From contig DAHUXN010000006.1 of NCBI GenBank assembly GCA_027307115.1, positions 62,001 through 126,000 on the forward strand: a DNA stretch of 64,000 nucleotides, in the 5' to 3' direction. The translations under genes were made by a program, and so were the position numbers. Origin of the DNA: Acidobacteriota bacterium. GTDB taxonomy: Bacteria > Acidobacteriota > Terriglobia > Acidiferrales > UBA7541. Below, in pieces: positions 17,011-26,504 of the stretch. How positions within the stretch are numbered: the first letter of the stretch is position 1; every line of letters starts with the position of its first letter. The notes beneath the pieces are model-generated. The model had not been told where the DNA came from and did no database searches. It saw only the letters and a program-made list of their open reading frames with translations.

Positions 17011-18444
17011 CTATTTCGGCTCTGGGACTTCGGGCTTCGGGTAGGCCTTTTGAAGATCGCGTTGATATTCCGCGAAAAGCGATTGAATGCGTGAGAATTC
17101 CGTTTTTACGGCGTCGCGCAACTCCGGATGGGTGGCGAAATCGTAGAGGATGGCGGCTTCGGTCTCCGCGTCGATCACAAAGCCGGAATGGCCGACATCG
17201 GTGGTCGCGTCAGCGAGCATGCCATAAGTGTGGTTGGAAAAGTTAGAGGATTTCGCGGTAACTTCAATCCCCGGAATTTGGCTGGAGACGCTGCCGGTTT
17301 CTTCGTAGCCTTCGGGCTTGCCGGGTTCGGGAATAATGCCCGTGGCGCCAAACTGTTTCATATAGGCGAAATCCAATTCCGCGAGTGTGGCGACGGAAAT
17401 ACCATTGCGTTGAGATCCGTAGTGATCGATTTTCACTTTTGTGCCGGTGGCGAGGGCAGCGGCGCGCGCTGCGTCGTTCACCCACGCGGTGATTTGATCC
17501 AGATAAACGGAATCGGGATAGCGAATGAAAAAATCGGCGGAAGCTTTGTCTGGCACGACGTTTGGGGCAGCGCCTCCTTCGGTGATGGTGCCTTCGATGC
17601 GCGTTTCGGGACGCATGTTAGCGCGAACGCTGTCGATGTTGTCGAAGAGCTTGATGACGGCTTCGAGAGCATTGCGGCCATTCCAGGCAGTGAGTTCATG
17701 GGCGGGCGCGCCGGAGAAGGTGTACTTCACGCCGTCAATATTCATGCAGCAGGTGCCGAATCCGGGCGCGGGCCGCGTAGTGACCATCAGGGAATGGCTG
17801 CGAACGATTACATCCGCGCCTTTGAAGACGCCAGCGCTCCACATGACGGTCTTGGCGTCGGGAGGCATCATTTCTTCGCCGGGCGTGCCGTAGACAGTGA
17901 CCGTGCCGGGTGTGTGTGTGCGCGTGAGAAATTCCGAGATGGCAATTGCAGCCGCGAGGCCCACTGGGCCTTGTGCGCTGTGCTGATCGCCGTGGAACGC
18001 GCCCTTTGTGCCGCGAAGGGCGTCGTATTCGACGATCACGCCGAGATTTGGGCCGGGCGTCCCGCGCCGATATTTGGCGACGAAAGCGGTGGACAAGCCC
18101 GCGACGCCGGAGGTGACATCAAAATTGTGGGCCTGCAAGTACGCGGTCAATTTGGCGACGGCTTGTGTCTCAGTGAAACCGATTTCGGGATGCTGCGTGA
18201 TCCAGTCGGACATGGACAGCAGATCGGTTTGCATGAGTTGCTTGACGCGGGCGACGATTTCATCGCGGTTTTTATCAGGCGCCGTGAGTTTGACGACCAT
18301 CGAGGTAACATCGAGCGCGTGCTCGAGCTGCTGAATCTGGTTGACCACGTCAGGTGCGGCCTGCCGCTCGGTTTCCGTTTCCTGCGCGGCACACGCGCCG
18401 GTAAGAAGCAGCATCGCCAGCGTGGCTATCACGATTTTGCGCAT
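17011..18444 (-). CDS. Exported M20 family amidohydrolase (aminobenzoyl-glutamate hydrolase-like)
   Basis: A 477-residue M20D-type metal-dependent peptidase/amidohydrolase with an N-terminal export signal (LAMLLLTGACAAQE). The Cys in TGAC could be lipidated, although the -3 residue is Thr rather than Leu or Val. Metal-site regions include VIVEYDALRG, HGDQHSAQGP and YGTPGEEMMPPD (with the likely catalytic Glu pair). The lid or dimerisation domain is about 225-330. Homologues remove acyl groups from amino acids, for example AbgB or auxin-conjugate hydrolases. Here the enzyme would act in the periplasm. GAGGA 7 bases before the ATG supports the start. The substrate cannot be read. Confidence 0.84.
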   Translation of the reverse strand: MRKIVIATLAMLLLTGACAAQETETERQAAPDVVNQIQQLEHALDVTSMVVKLTAPDKNRDEIVARVKQLMQTDLLSMSDWITQHPEIGFTETQAVAKLTAYLQAHNFDVTSGVAGLSTAFVAKYRRGTPGPNLGVIVEYDALRGTKGAFHGDQHSAQGPVGLAAAIAISEFLTRTHTPGTVTVYGTPGEEMMPPDAKTVMWSAGVFKGADVIVRSHSLMVTTRPAPGFGTCCMNIDGVKYTFSGAPAHELTAWNGRNALEAVIKLFDNIDSVRANMRPETRIEGTITEGGAAPNVVPDKASADFFIRYPDSVYLDQITAWVNDAARAAALATGTKVKIDHYGSQRNGISVATLAELDFAYMKQFGATGIIPEPGKPEGYEETGSVSSQIPGIEVTAKSSNFSNHTYGMLADATTDVGHSGFVIDAETEAAILYDFATHPELRDAVKTEFSRIQSLFAEYQRDLQKAYPKPEVPEPK

Positions 18445-18541
18445 CGATATTCCTCAGGGCATACGCGAATTCCACGTATGCATTACCGCGGGTTCATATC
18501 ACAATTCGCGCCAGTGTGGCCAGCAGGAAGAGGGATGAGAA

Positions 18542-18697
18542 CTAGGCGTCGGAGAGAGTTTCGTTGAAGCCGGGAGAGGCGGGTCCGCGTTCGGCGACGT
18601 CGAAAATTTCGCCGCAATCGAGGCATTCGAGATGTTCCCCCTGCTCATCCTTGGCGATGAGAATCGTGTGTGTGTGTTCGCAGGGCGGCGTCAGCAT
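18542..18697 (-). CDS. 51-residue Zn-ribbon-like protein
   Basis: A small gene with its own ATG and a GAGG-like site about 8 bases upstream. The product has CEHTH at residues 6-10, ECLDCGEIF at 24-32 (Cys25, Cys28) and a short acidic tail. The two halves together could supply a zinc knuckle (Cys6, His8 or His10, Cys25, Cys28). The segment resembles a half zinc ribbon seen in small acidobacterial proteins, but I do not know a function. It lies 97 bp upstream of the M20 gene on the same strand and could be co-transcribed. Confidence 0.55.
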   Translation of the reverse strand: MLTPPCEHTHTILIAKDEQGEHLECLDCGEIFDVAERGPASPGFNETLSDA

Positions 18698-18763
18698 CGA
18701 GGTACCTCAGATTGCTAAGGGTATTGTAGCATTGCCGATTGAAGGCTGCCGCGACTGTGCGTC

Positions 18764-18795
18764 AAAAAGCGGGCCGCTCGAAAGAGCGGCCCGCT
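18764..18795 (-). terminator. Rho-independent terminator after the TonB-dependent receptor gene
   Basis: A perfect 12-bp GC-rich stem (18768-18779 with 18784-18795) around a four-base loop. It is followed on the minus strand by a run of five T residues (AAAAA at 18764-18768 on the plus strand). It lies 27 bp beyond the receptor stop codon and separates it from the downstream minus-strand genes. Confidence 0.85.
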
Positions 18796-18821
18796 GTGTA
18801 TTTCAAATGGAGTGAAATCGG

Positions 18822-21800
18822 CTAGAAGATGAACGCCGCTCCGATTTGCAGTACGCGGGCGCCGCCACCATTGGAAATGGTTCCCTGGGTGCTGGTAACG
18901 TGCCCGAACGACGACGAGTTGATGTTTTGGTCCGCCATCACGAAGGTCGGATGGTTGAACACGTTGAACGCATCGCCGCGCAACTGCAAAGACATGGACT
19001 CGTGGATCGGAATTGCCTTTAGGATTGACAGGTCCGTGTCGAAGAACATGGGCCCGTTGAACTCGTTTCTGGACAGATTTCCGAGCTGACCGGGTTGTGG
19101 GTTGCAGAAGCCATTCGCCACCACTGGCGAGCAGGTGAGGCCGTCTGGGCCCGCCCCTCGCCCGTTTCCACCGATGAAACTCGGATCGATCAAGAGCGGT
19201 CCGACGCTAGTAGTGGGAAACGACAGGTGAATGGCGTTCTTGAGCTGAGAGGCGCTAAGGTTCGTGAAGGCGGTTTCGTTGACGGATCGGTTAGAGCTAG
19301 CACGATTCACTGTTCCACGACGCGAGAAGAACGAGAAGGGCGCGCCGCTCTGCCAGAAGAAGACGGAAGAGATTCTCCATCCGCCAATCGCACCGTTGAC
19401 GACGCGGTTGTTGGACGCCAACCATTGCCCTTTGCCAAAGGGCAAACCGTAGTCGAAATTAGCCTTGAACGCGTGCGTAATATCGAAGCTGGCTCGCCCC
19501 CTCTCTGCCCGTGGGTTGCCATTGTCAAGCAGCGGAGAGAAATTGCTCTGCGAGCCATCGGCGTCGTCGATCACTTTGCTGTAGGTGTAGCTGCCCTGGA
19601 AAATCAGGTCCTTGCTGAAGCGGCGCTGGATCTGGACGACCCCAGCGTTAAAACTGGAACTGGAGAAATTCTGAATCAAATCGCCGCCGCGAATAAGCTC
19701 ATTCGGAGTGAATTGCCCGGGGGACGCCTCGATTCCGTTGATGTGGTAGAGGTCGGCTAGCTCACCAACTTGACCGGTCTCGATATCAGACTGCACAACA
19801 CCAGCGCTCGGAAAACCACCGCCCGGAAGGGTGGGGAAGATAGTGAGAGGCTGGCTGCCCGGTCCGGTAAAGTTTATGTTACAGCCAGAACCCGCCGCGA
19901 CCGAGAGGAAGCAGTTGTTCCGCGCGCGGTTGAAATCAGCCAGGAACCCGTTCTGGTTGATGATTACCTGGTTGATATCCAGACCGCGGATCAAATTCGT
20001 TCCGTGGTTACCCAGATAGGAAACAGTAACAGTGGTCTTGAATCCGATGGCGCGCTGAATGGAGAGGTTCCAGTCCTGAACGTAAGGAGTTGTGAGATTG
20101 GGAGAAATGGCAAAGCCGGCGTTGTTCGCGATTCCCAGATTGGCGGCATTCTGCGAAAACGTCGTGGGAATCAAGAAGGGAGGCGGCGCAACGAGCGAAG
20201 CGGCGGGGAGAGTGTTGACTCCGCTGACCGTTGCAACCGGGTTGCTGTCTCCGGCGGAGGACGAAAGGCCCGCGTTTCCGTTAACGGCGTTGAGCACCGC
20301 GGTCGCCAGGTCGTCATTCACATAGTGGACACTATAGCCTGCCCGCACAGCCGTTTTGCCGTTGCCAAACGGGTCCCAAGCGATACCAATGTTGGGTCCG
20401 AAATCGTGAAGGTCTTTATTATAGGCCCGACGGCCTGAGCTGCCGCCCACGAAGCCGACTGTGGCGTTCGACAAAAGGGTTTGTTCGACGGACTGCCCAA
20501 TCCCCGGGATGGGTTCGAGCATCAGCCCGTTTTTTTCATTGAAGGGGCTGAGGTACTCATAGCGCAGCCCGTAAGTGATGGTCAGGTTCGGGCGGAAGCG
20601 CCAAGCATCGCCAGCATAGAACGCCCAGTTATTTTGACGCAAATTCCGTTCGTTGGTGGCGCCGGGAACAAAGCCGGAGGTCGGGCTGCTGACGTTAAAC
20701 GTTTGGTTAGTGGAGCCAACGAAGCCACCAAAGGTGGCCAACAGGCTGTTGGCGTCGTTTAAGTCGTTCGTCGAGATGGGCGCGACGCCGGAAAAGTCGC
20801 TACTGGTTAGCGCAAGACTATTCGCTGGACTGAATCCCAGAGAGAAATTCGTGGATGTGCCGAAATTGTTGACCGCGTCAATGGTTACGCGCTGCACTTG
20901 CATGCCGAAAGAAACGGAGTGATTCCCGTGCAGCAGGTTGGCATTGTCCTGCCAGCTCCACGTGTGCGTATTACGGCCCTGGAAAAAGAAGTTGGGATCA
21001 GGGGACGTAAAGGCCAGGTTGGTAATGTACGAGGGCCCAAACTTCTGTGAGGTGTCGAAAGTAGCTGGAGCGAGATCGAATCCAAACCGGACTTCATTTG
21101 TGAAGTTAGCGTTCGGGCTCCATCTCCAAGCCGATGAGAAAAAATTGATGCCGTCAAAATTGTTGACAATGGGAACCGTATTGAAAGAAGTGTCAATGTC
21201 CGGCCGCTGAAAAATCTGCCGGTTCCAGTAGTACGTTGCAGAGAAGCTATGGTGCTCACTGGGCGTATAATCCGCACGCACTCCAGTATTCTTGAGGAGA
21301 GCATTGTTACTCGCGTTGAATTCAAATCCGGCCGTGTTGAGCCCGTCGCCCACGTTGGTGTTGTTGACGGCGGCGGTAGTGGGAATCCGGGCGATCAGCG
21401 CGGCTACAGCTGGATCAATCGTAAAAACTGGTTTGCCGCGGCTGGAATTCTCGAGTGTCAGCAAGTTGGTGGACACCACCTGCCCCGGGTTTATGCCGCT
21501 TGGACAAGTAATCGTCGTGTTATTGCAAGACGTAACATAGCTAAACGTTCCGCTCTGGGCTGCGGGAGACGTAAAAATCGTCGCATCCTGGAGTGTTGTT
21601 TGAACGTCCTTGAGCTCTTCGAAAGAGCCCGAGATGAACAGCTTGTTCTTGATAACCGGGCCGCCGACCTGACCTCCGTACTGATCCTGATTCAGGGCAG
21701 CATTTGGGACGCCAAACGCATTATTGAACCATGGATTTGCGTTCCATTTGTTGGTCTCGTAATACAAGAAGCCTTTACCATGCCAGTTGTTTGTTCCGCG

Positions 21801-22529
21801 AGGCGAAACAATGCTGATGGCCGAGGCGCCGCCGCCGACTGAAGGGTCCCCATTTTGCGTGTTGACATGAAACTCACCGGTCTGGCTGAGGAAAAGTTGA
21901 TTGGGAGTGAAATCCGTGCCGCTCGTTCGTATAAAATTATCCTGAATATTGATGCCGTCCAAAGTCACACTGGTGAAGGCGCTGCGCTGGCCATCGACCA
22001 CAGTGTCAGTCTTGCCGTTGAAGTTCACGCCGGGTTCCAACTGGATCAAGGCCATTGGCTGGCGGCTATTGACCGGCAAATCGTCGAGCTGCTGCTTGTC
22101 AATCTGATTTCCGACCGATGCGTCGGTGGTCTGCACCTGATCGGAAGCTCCCGCTTCGACCGTTACGGTCTCGGACATTGAGCCGACCTCAAGCACGATG
22201 GGAGGGACGGAAAGCTGTGAGGATGCGTCGAGCTTAAGGTTCGCCACGGAGGCGGCCTTGAATCCCTGTTTGTTCACGTCGACTCGGTAAAGACCGAAAT
22301 TCAAGCTCTGGACAGCATATCCGCCATTGGAAGCCGTGGTCGTCTTATACTGGACGCCAGTGTCTTGGCTTGTGATGGTGACTTCGGCTCCCGCCACTGC
22401 GGCTTTCTGCGCATCCAACACGGTTCCCACGATTGAACCCGTGGGTACCTGTGCCAAGACTGGAATAGCGCAGAGAACAAGTGTTAATAGCGCCAGCAAA
22501 CAGAGTTTTCCAAGCACGCGAGAATTCAT
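18822..22529 (-). CDS. Oar-type TonB-dependent receptor, first of two
   Basis: A 1,235-residue outer-membrane receptor. It has a signal peptide (about 8-27, ending VLAQ), a carboxypeptidase-regulatory domain (residues about 28-115, GSIVGTVLDAQKAAVAGAEV), a plug domain (about 120-250), and a long beta-barrel ending in LQIGAAFIF with the terminal Phe recognised by the barrel-assembly machinery. Length and architecture fit the Oar-like receptors expanded in Acidobacteriota, often linked to uptake of carbohydrate or peptide oligomers. A strong GGAGGAGG precedes the ATG and a terminator follows the stop. It is monocistronic as far as can be seen. The ligand is unknown. Confidence 0.88.
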   Translation of the reverse strand: MNSRVLGKLCLLALLTLVLCAIPVLAQVPTGSIVGTVLDAQKAAVAGAEVTITSQDTGVQYKTTTASNGGYAVQSLNFGLYRVDVNKQGFKAASVANLKLDASSQLSVPPIVLEVGSMSETVTVEAGASDQVQTTDASVGNQIDKQQLDDLPVNSRQPMALIQLEPGVNFNGKTDTVVDGQRSAFTSVTLDGINIQDNFIRTSGTDFTPNQLFLSQTGEFHVNTQNGDPSVGGGASAISIVSPRGTNNWHGKGFLYYETNKWNANPWFNNAFGVPNAALNQDQYGGQVGGPVIKNKLFISGSFEELKDVQTTLQDATIFTSPAAQSGTFSYVTSCNNTTITCPSGINPGQVVSTNLLTLENSSRGKPVFTIDPAVAALIARIPTTAAVNNTNVGDGLNTAGFEFNASNNALLKNTGVRADYTPSEHHSFSATYYWNRQIFQRPDIDTSFNTVPIVNNFDGINFFSSAWRWSPNANFTNEVRFGFDLAPATFDTSQKFGPSYITNLAFTSPDPNFFFQGRNTHTWSWQDNANLLHGNHSVSFGMQVQRVTIDAVNNFGTSTNFSLGFSPANSLALTSSDFSGVAPISTNDLNDANSLLATFGGFVGSTNQTFNVSSPTSGFVPGATNERNLRQNNWAFYAGDAWRFRPNLTITYGLRYEYLSPFNEKNGLMLEPIPGIGQSVEQTLLSNATVGFVGGSSGRRAYNKDLHDFGPNIGIAWDPFGNGKTAVRAGYSVHYVNDDLATAVLNAVNGNAGLSSSAGDSNPVATVSGVNTLPAASLVAPPPFLIPTTFSQNAANLGIANNAGFAISPNLTTPYVQDWNLSIQRAIGFKTTVTVSYLGNHGTNLIRGLDINQVIINQNGFLADFNRARNNCFLSVAAGSGCNINFTGPGSQPLTIFPTLPGGGFPSAGVVQSDIETGQVGELADLYHINGIEASPGQFTPNELIRGGDLIQNFSSSSFNAGVVQIQRRFSKDLIFQGSYTYSKVIDDADGSQSNFSPLLDNGNPRAERGRASFDITHAFKANFDYGLPFGKGQWLASNNRVVNGAIGGWRISSVFFWQSGAPFSFFSRRGTVNRASSNRSVNETAFTNLSASQLKNAIHLSFPTTSVGPLLIDPSFIGGNGRGAGPDGLTCSPVVANGFCNPQPGQLGNLSRNEFNGPMFFDTDLSILKAIPIHESMSLQLRGDAFNVFNHPTFVMADQNINSSSFGHVTSTQGTISNGGGARVLQIGAAFIF

Positions 22530-22841
22530 TTACGCCTCCTCCGCGATCGTTGTCGTCTCAATTGGAAAAAACAAATTCGGTAAACTCGCTGTGAGTGTTC
22601 AGAGCACAAATATGCCCAAACCTGAGTCCATACCCGCGGGTCTACTCAACCCACTGAATACCAAGGAGGAATCGAAATGTTTAAGGCGGGCGTCCACGCT
22701 GTTTGGATAGCGGCAATTCCAATTGTGGAATCGATTCGCGTTCGGTTCTACGAATATCAGGATTCCATCGCGCGACCGCAGTGCCGATTCGTCGACAATC
22801 TTCGTGGTCAGAGTTGACAAAGACGGAAAAGGAAACTATGG
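22530..22841. other. Divergent intergenic region between receptor and AI-2E-type transporter genes
   Basis: It contains the leader of the minus-strand receptor gene and, on the plus strand, a possible 46-codon gene (listed separately). A 73-codon frame on the minus strand has no recognisable features. No clear operator was seen. Confidence 0.5.
22677..22817 (+). CDS. Possible 46-residue small protein
   Basis: An ATG at 22677 follows a near-perfect Shine-Dalgarno AAGGAGGA (22663-22670) with 7-base spacing, the best ribosome site in this neighbourhood. The product has a hydrophobic N-terminal helix (VHAVWIAAIPIVESI) and a basic/polar C-terminal half with FYEYQDSIARPQCRF. The stop is 24 bp before the transporter ATG, so it could be a leader peptide or a small membrane-associated protein co-translated with the transporter. 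I recognise no family, and chance cannot be excluded. Confidence 0.35.
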   Translation: MFKAGVHAVWIAAIPIVESIRVRFYEYQDSIARPQCRFVDNLRGQS

Positions 22842-23957
22842 ATGCTGTTCGGTTGGCAGGTTTGCAAGACAGCCGCCGGTGACGTGGCCAGGAGCGCGAC
22901 AGAGTTGACGGAAAAAACAATAGCGCAGAGGCGGCTGGGCGCGGTGCTGTTTTATGGCTTCATCGCGTTGATAGCCTATTTTGTATTCCTGGTTTTCGAG
23001 CCGTTTCTGGTGCCGCTGTGCTGGGCAGCCGTATTGGTGGTTGTTTTCCATCCGTTGAATAAGCGGTTGGAGCGCGAATTAGGAAGAACGTGGTCGGCAG
23101 CAGCATGCACGATATTGGTAACGTTGTTGCTGATTGCGCCGGCGATGGGCGTGGGCTTTGCGTTCATCCATCAGGGACTGCAAGCGGCCGGGTCGGTGCA
23201 GCAGGAAATCAATCGCGGAGGATTCGCGTGGGTGGACCGCTGGTGGGCGTGGCTGGGGGCGCATGCGCCGGGCCAGACGGCGGAGAGCCTGTCCCAATTG
23301 TTGCATCGTGCGATTGAGACGGTCGCGACGTATCTGGCATCTCAGATTGGCGTTGTACTACGCAACCTGGCGATTTTTGCGTTTGATCTGGTGGTGACGA
23401 TTTTGGCGATGTTTTATCTTTTTCGTGACAGTGACGAATTGATGGCGCGACTGCGGCAGGTGCTACCTTTCGAGCGAGCGTCACGCGAAGAAATGCTGGG
23501 GAAATCACGCGACCTGATTTTTGCGAGCGTGACATCGAGTCTGGTGGCGGCAGTGATACACGGATTGGCGGGAGGAATTGGATTTGCGATTGTCGGAATT
23601 ACCGCGCCGGTGTTCTGGGGCGTGGCGATAGCATTTTTCTCGCTGCTGCCGGCGGTGGGAGACCTGGTGATTTGGATTCCAGCGATGATCGATTTAATTG
23701 TCACGGGTCACTGGGGTGGTGCGATTTTCCTGGCCATTCTGCTGACGGTCGTTGCAGGAGTTGTGGACAACGTGTTGCGGCCGTGGTTTATGAGCGGACG
23801 CGCACGACTGAGCGGCTTGGTGGTTTTCATCGCTGTGATCGGCGGAATGGCGGTGTTTGGGTTGCTGGGAATCGTGTTGGGGCCGATCGTGGTGGCGCTG
23901 GCTGCGAGTGTGCTGGACTTGTATGCGGGCTCGGACAGGCACGAAGAAACGGCGTGA
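22842..23957 (+). CDS. AI-2E family transporter (PerM/YdiK-like)
   Basis: A 371-residue polytopic inner-membrane protein. Two hydrophobic segments at about 38-80 precede a third at 85-110. A soluble helical section with LSQLLHRAIETVATYLASQ follows, then a membrane block with LAGGIGFAIVGITAPVFWGV, LPAVGDLVIWIP, and the family-typical PWFMSGRARLSGLVVFIAVIGG and GPIVVAL. AI-2E family members include TqsA and Na+/H+ antiporter-like proteins, so the name does not prove autoinducer export. AAAAGGA with 8-base spacing supports the ATG used; an ATG four bases earlier closes after 14 codons. Confidence 0.82.
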   Translation: MLFGWQVCKTAAGDVARSATELTEKTIAQRRLGAVLFYGFIALIAYFVFLVFEPFLVPLCWAAVLVVVFHPLNKRLERELGRTWSAAACTILVTLLLIAPAMGVGFAFIHQGLQAAGSVQQEINRGGFAWVDRWWAWLGAHAPGQTAESLSQLLHRAIETVATYLASQIGVVLRNLAIFAFDLVVTILAMFYLFRDSDELMARLRQVLPFERASREEMLGKSRDLIFASVTSSLVAAVIHGLAGGIGFAIVGITAPVFWGVAIAFFSLLPAVGDLVIWIPAMIDLIVTGHWGGAIFLAILLTVVAGVVDNVLRPWFMSGRARLSGLVVFIAVIGGMAVFGLLGIVLGPIVVALAASVLDLYAGSDRHEETA

Positions 23958-24033
23958 CGTCTTCAGGTGGGACGGGACGAAGAGGCGTGCTAGAGTAAGC
24001 CGCCGTTCGTAACGTGAAAGTTGGAAAGCGAAA

Positions 24034-26478
24034 ATGAAGGCTAAGGGTCTATCGGTGAAAGAACTCGGTCCAGAGCAACTGCGGTGGAAATGCGATCCCG
24101 CGAGTGTGCCGTATGCGACGTCGAACGAAGCGCCGCCGATCGGCGGGGAGATTGGGCAGGAACGCGCGTTACGGGCGCTACGGATGGGCGTGGAAATGAC
24201 GGCGCAGGGCTATAACGCGTTTGTCTGCGGGTTGACGGGCACGAGCCGCGGCGGAATGATCGTGCGGATGATTGAGGGCATCGGGCCGAAGATCCAGCTT
24301 TCCCCGGATCGCTGCTACGTGAATAATTTCAAGAATCCCGACCGCCCACGGCTTCTGACTTTGCCGCCGGGGCAGGCGAACGCTTTCCGGAAAGAAATGG
24401 AATCGGGAATCGAATTTCTGCGGCGGCGAATTCCGCAAGTGTTCGAGGGCGAGCCGTTCCAGCGGCAGAAATCCCGCATTGTCGATCGTTACACGCAGCG
24501 CGAAAAAGAATTGATGGACGACTTCACGCGAAGGATCGCGCGCGAGCAGTTTGCGCTCGGGCGCATGCAAGTGGGCGCTGTCGCCCTGCCAGAAATCTTC
24601 CCGGTCCTCGAAGGCGCCATGGTGCCCATCGAGGAAATTCCCAAGCTGGTGCAGGAAGGGAAAATTGAAACCACGGCGGCAGAGGATCTCGAGCAGAAAT
24701 ACGATCAGTTCCGCCAGGAGTTTACCGTGGTTTACCGGAAGACGCTGACGTTGTCGCGCGAGCTGGCGAGCGAGATGAGTTATCTCGAACAGGAAGCGGC
24801 ATCGGTGCTGGTGGATGGCGTGATCGAGGAGCTCAAGGAAAAATACGCGGATTCGCACGTAGCGGAATATCTGGAAGAGGTGCGGCACCACATCCTCGAC
24901 AACCTCGATCCATTTAAGGAGCGCGAGGGCGAGGACGAGCAGCCGCCCTCGGAGGGCGGCGGGAATTTGCGGCTCGATCGTTCGGATCGTGATCCGTTTC
25001 GCGTCTATGGCGTGAATGTGCTTTTGGCCCACGGAGAGCAGGAAGGGTGTCCGGTGATTTTCGAGACCATTCCGACGTACGCGAATTTGTTCGGGACGAT
25101 TCACCGGAGTTACGACGCGCGCGGCGGATGGAGTTCGGACTTCATGGATTTGCGCGGTGGATCGTTGCTGCGCGCAGACGGCGGCTTTCTGATCATGTAT
25201 GCGCTGGACACGCTGACGGAGCCGGGAGTGTGGCGGACGCTGAAGCGCACGCTGAACCATAGCAAGCTCGAAATTCAGCCGGTGGATGTGTTTTTTCCCT
25301 TTAGCACCGCGGCGATGAAGCCGGAACCGATCGAAGTTCGCGTGAAAATCATTTTGATTGGCGACCGCGACATGTATGAGCTGCTTTACAACTTCGAAGA
25401 CGACTTCAAAAAGATTTTCAAGGTGCGCGTGGAATTCGACGAGGAGATGAAATGGAGCGAAGAAGTAATCGCCCATTATTGCGGGCGACTGAGGAAACTT
25501 TGCGACGATGAAGCCTTGCTGCCTTTTGACCGCGAAGCCATGGCGGCGCTGATGGAACATGGAGTGCGCCAGGCGGGCCGGCGCGGAAAGGTGACCGCGA
25601 GGTTTTTCGACATTGCGGACGTGGCGCGGGAATCGAGTTACGTGGCGCGAGAAGAAAAGAAGGAATTAGTGACGGCGGCGCACGTGAAGGAGTCTCTCGA
25701 TGCGAAAATCGAGCGCCACAACCTGATCGAGACGAAGATTCAGGAAATGATCGAAAAAGGATTATTGCTGATCGACGTGGAGGGCGAGCGCGCGGGACAG
25801 GTGAATGGACTGAGCGTGATGGAACTGGGCGGCTACGCGTTTGGCAAGCCGGTGCGCATCACGGCATCGACCGCGCTGGGAAAATTGGGAATCATCAATA
25901 TCGAGCGCGAGTCGAACATGAGCGGGCGGCTGCACGACAAAGGGATGCAAATTATTTCCGGCTACTTGCGGCGGACGTTTGCGCAGGATAAGCCGCTGTC
26001 GCTCGCGGCAAGCGTGTGCTTCGAGCAATCGTATTCGGGAGTGGATGGCGACAGCGCGAGTTCGACGGAAATTTACGCGCTGGTGTCCGCGCTCTCCGGC
26101 GCGCCCATCCGGCAGGATTTGGCGGTCACGGGCTCGGTGAATCAGCAGGGCGACATTCAGCCCATTGGCGGAGTGAATGAGAAAATCGAAGGCTACTACG
26201 ACGTGTGCCGCGTCAAGGGGCTGACCGGGAAACAAGGCGTGCTGATTCCCGTCGAGAACGTCGACGATTTGATGCTGCGCGAGGACGTGATCGACGCAGT
26301 GGCAAAAGGTAAATTCCACATTTTCCCGGTTACGACGGTCGAGGAGGGAATCGAAATCCTCACCGGAATAAAAGCGGGGAAACAAGACGCACATCGGGAG
26401 TTTGAGAAAGACAGCGTATTTGCGCGCGCCGATGAACGCCTCCGCGAAATGGCCAAGACCCTCAGCGAATACGAGTAG
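24034..26478 (+). CDS. Lon-family ATP-dependent protease (LonB/YcbZ-like) with degenerate P-loop
   Basis: An 814-residue protein of the COG1067 type. The N-terminal third has a P-loop region (residues 66-74, GLTGTSRGG) and a long helical insert (130-290). A central AAA section holds GGSLLRADGGFLIMYALD (Walker B-like) and EVRVKIILIGDRDMY. The C-terminal Lon protease domain carries the Ser/Lys dyad: Ser674 in GVDGDSAS and Lys717 in GGVNEKIEG, 43 residues apart as in E. coli Lon. The protease site is therefore intact, but the P-loop Lys is Arg72 and the following Ser/Thr is Gly73. It should degrade or process cytosolic proteins. Confidence 0.87.
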   Translation: MKAKGLSVKELGPEQLRWKCDPASVPYATSNEAPPIGGEIGQERALRALRMGVEMTAQGYNAFVCGLTGTSRGGMIVRMIEGIGPKIQLSPDRCYVNNFKNPDRPRLLTLPPGQANAFRKEMESGIEFLRRRIPQVFEGEPFQRQKSRIVDRYTQREKELMDDFTRRIAREQFALGRMQVGAVALPEIFPVLEGAMVPIEEIPKLVQEGKIETTAAEDLEQKYDQFRQEFTVVYRKTLTLSRELASEMSYLEQEAASVLVDGVIEELKEKYADSHVAEYLEEVRHHILDNLDPFKEREGEDEQPPSEGGGNLRLDRSDRDPFRVYGVNVLLAHGEQEGCPVIFETIPTYANLFGTIHRSYDARGGWSSDFMDLRGGSLLRADGGFLIMYALDTLTEPGVWRTLKRTLNHSKLEIQPVDVFFPFSTAAMKPEPIEVRVKIILIGDRDMYELLYNFEDDFKKIFKVRVEFDEEMKWSEEVIAHYCGRLRKLCDDEALLPFDREAMAALMEHGVRQAGRRGKVTARFFDIADVARESSYVAREEKKELVTAAHVKESLDAKIERHNLIETKIQEMIEKGLLLIDVEGERAGQVNGLSVMELGGYAFGKPVRITASTALGKLGIINIERESNMSGRLHDKGMQIISGYLRRTFAQDKPLSLAASVCFEQSYSGVDGDSASSTEIYALVSALSGAPIRQDLAVTGSVNQQGDIQPIGGVNEKIEGYYDVCRVKGLTGKQGVLIPVENVDDLMLREDVIDAVAKGKFHIFPVTTVEEGIEILTGIKAGKQDAHREFEKDSVFARADERLREMAKTLSEYE

Positions 26479-26504
26479 TCTACTAGACTGCCTCCAAATC
26501 TCGA

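Noticed and set aside
17128-18567. 479-codon plus-strand frame opposite the M20 peptidase
   Set aside because: The minus-strand frame has clear M20 motifs and a signal peptide; the plus-strand product has no recognisable fold.
22603-22618. Possible minus-strand sigma54 element before the first TonB-dependent receptor
   Set aside because: GG-N10-GC spacing is right, but the rest matches the consensus poorly (TGGGCAT... and TGTGCT), so chance is likely.
24178-25560. 460-codon minus-strand frame inside the Lon-type gene
   Set aside because: It is opposite a protease with intact motifs and has the low-complexity His/Arg-rich look of an antisense shadow.
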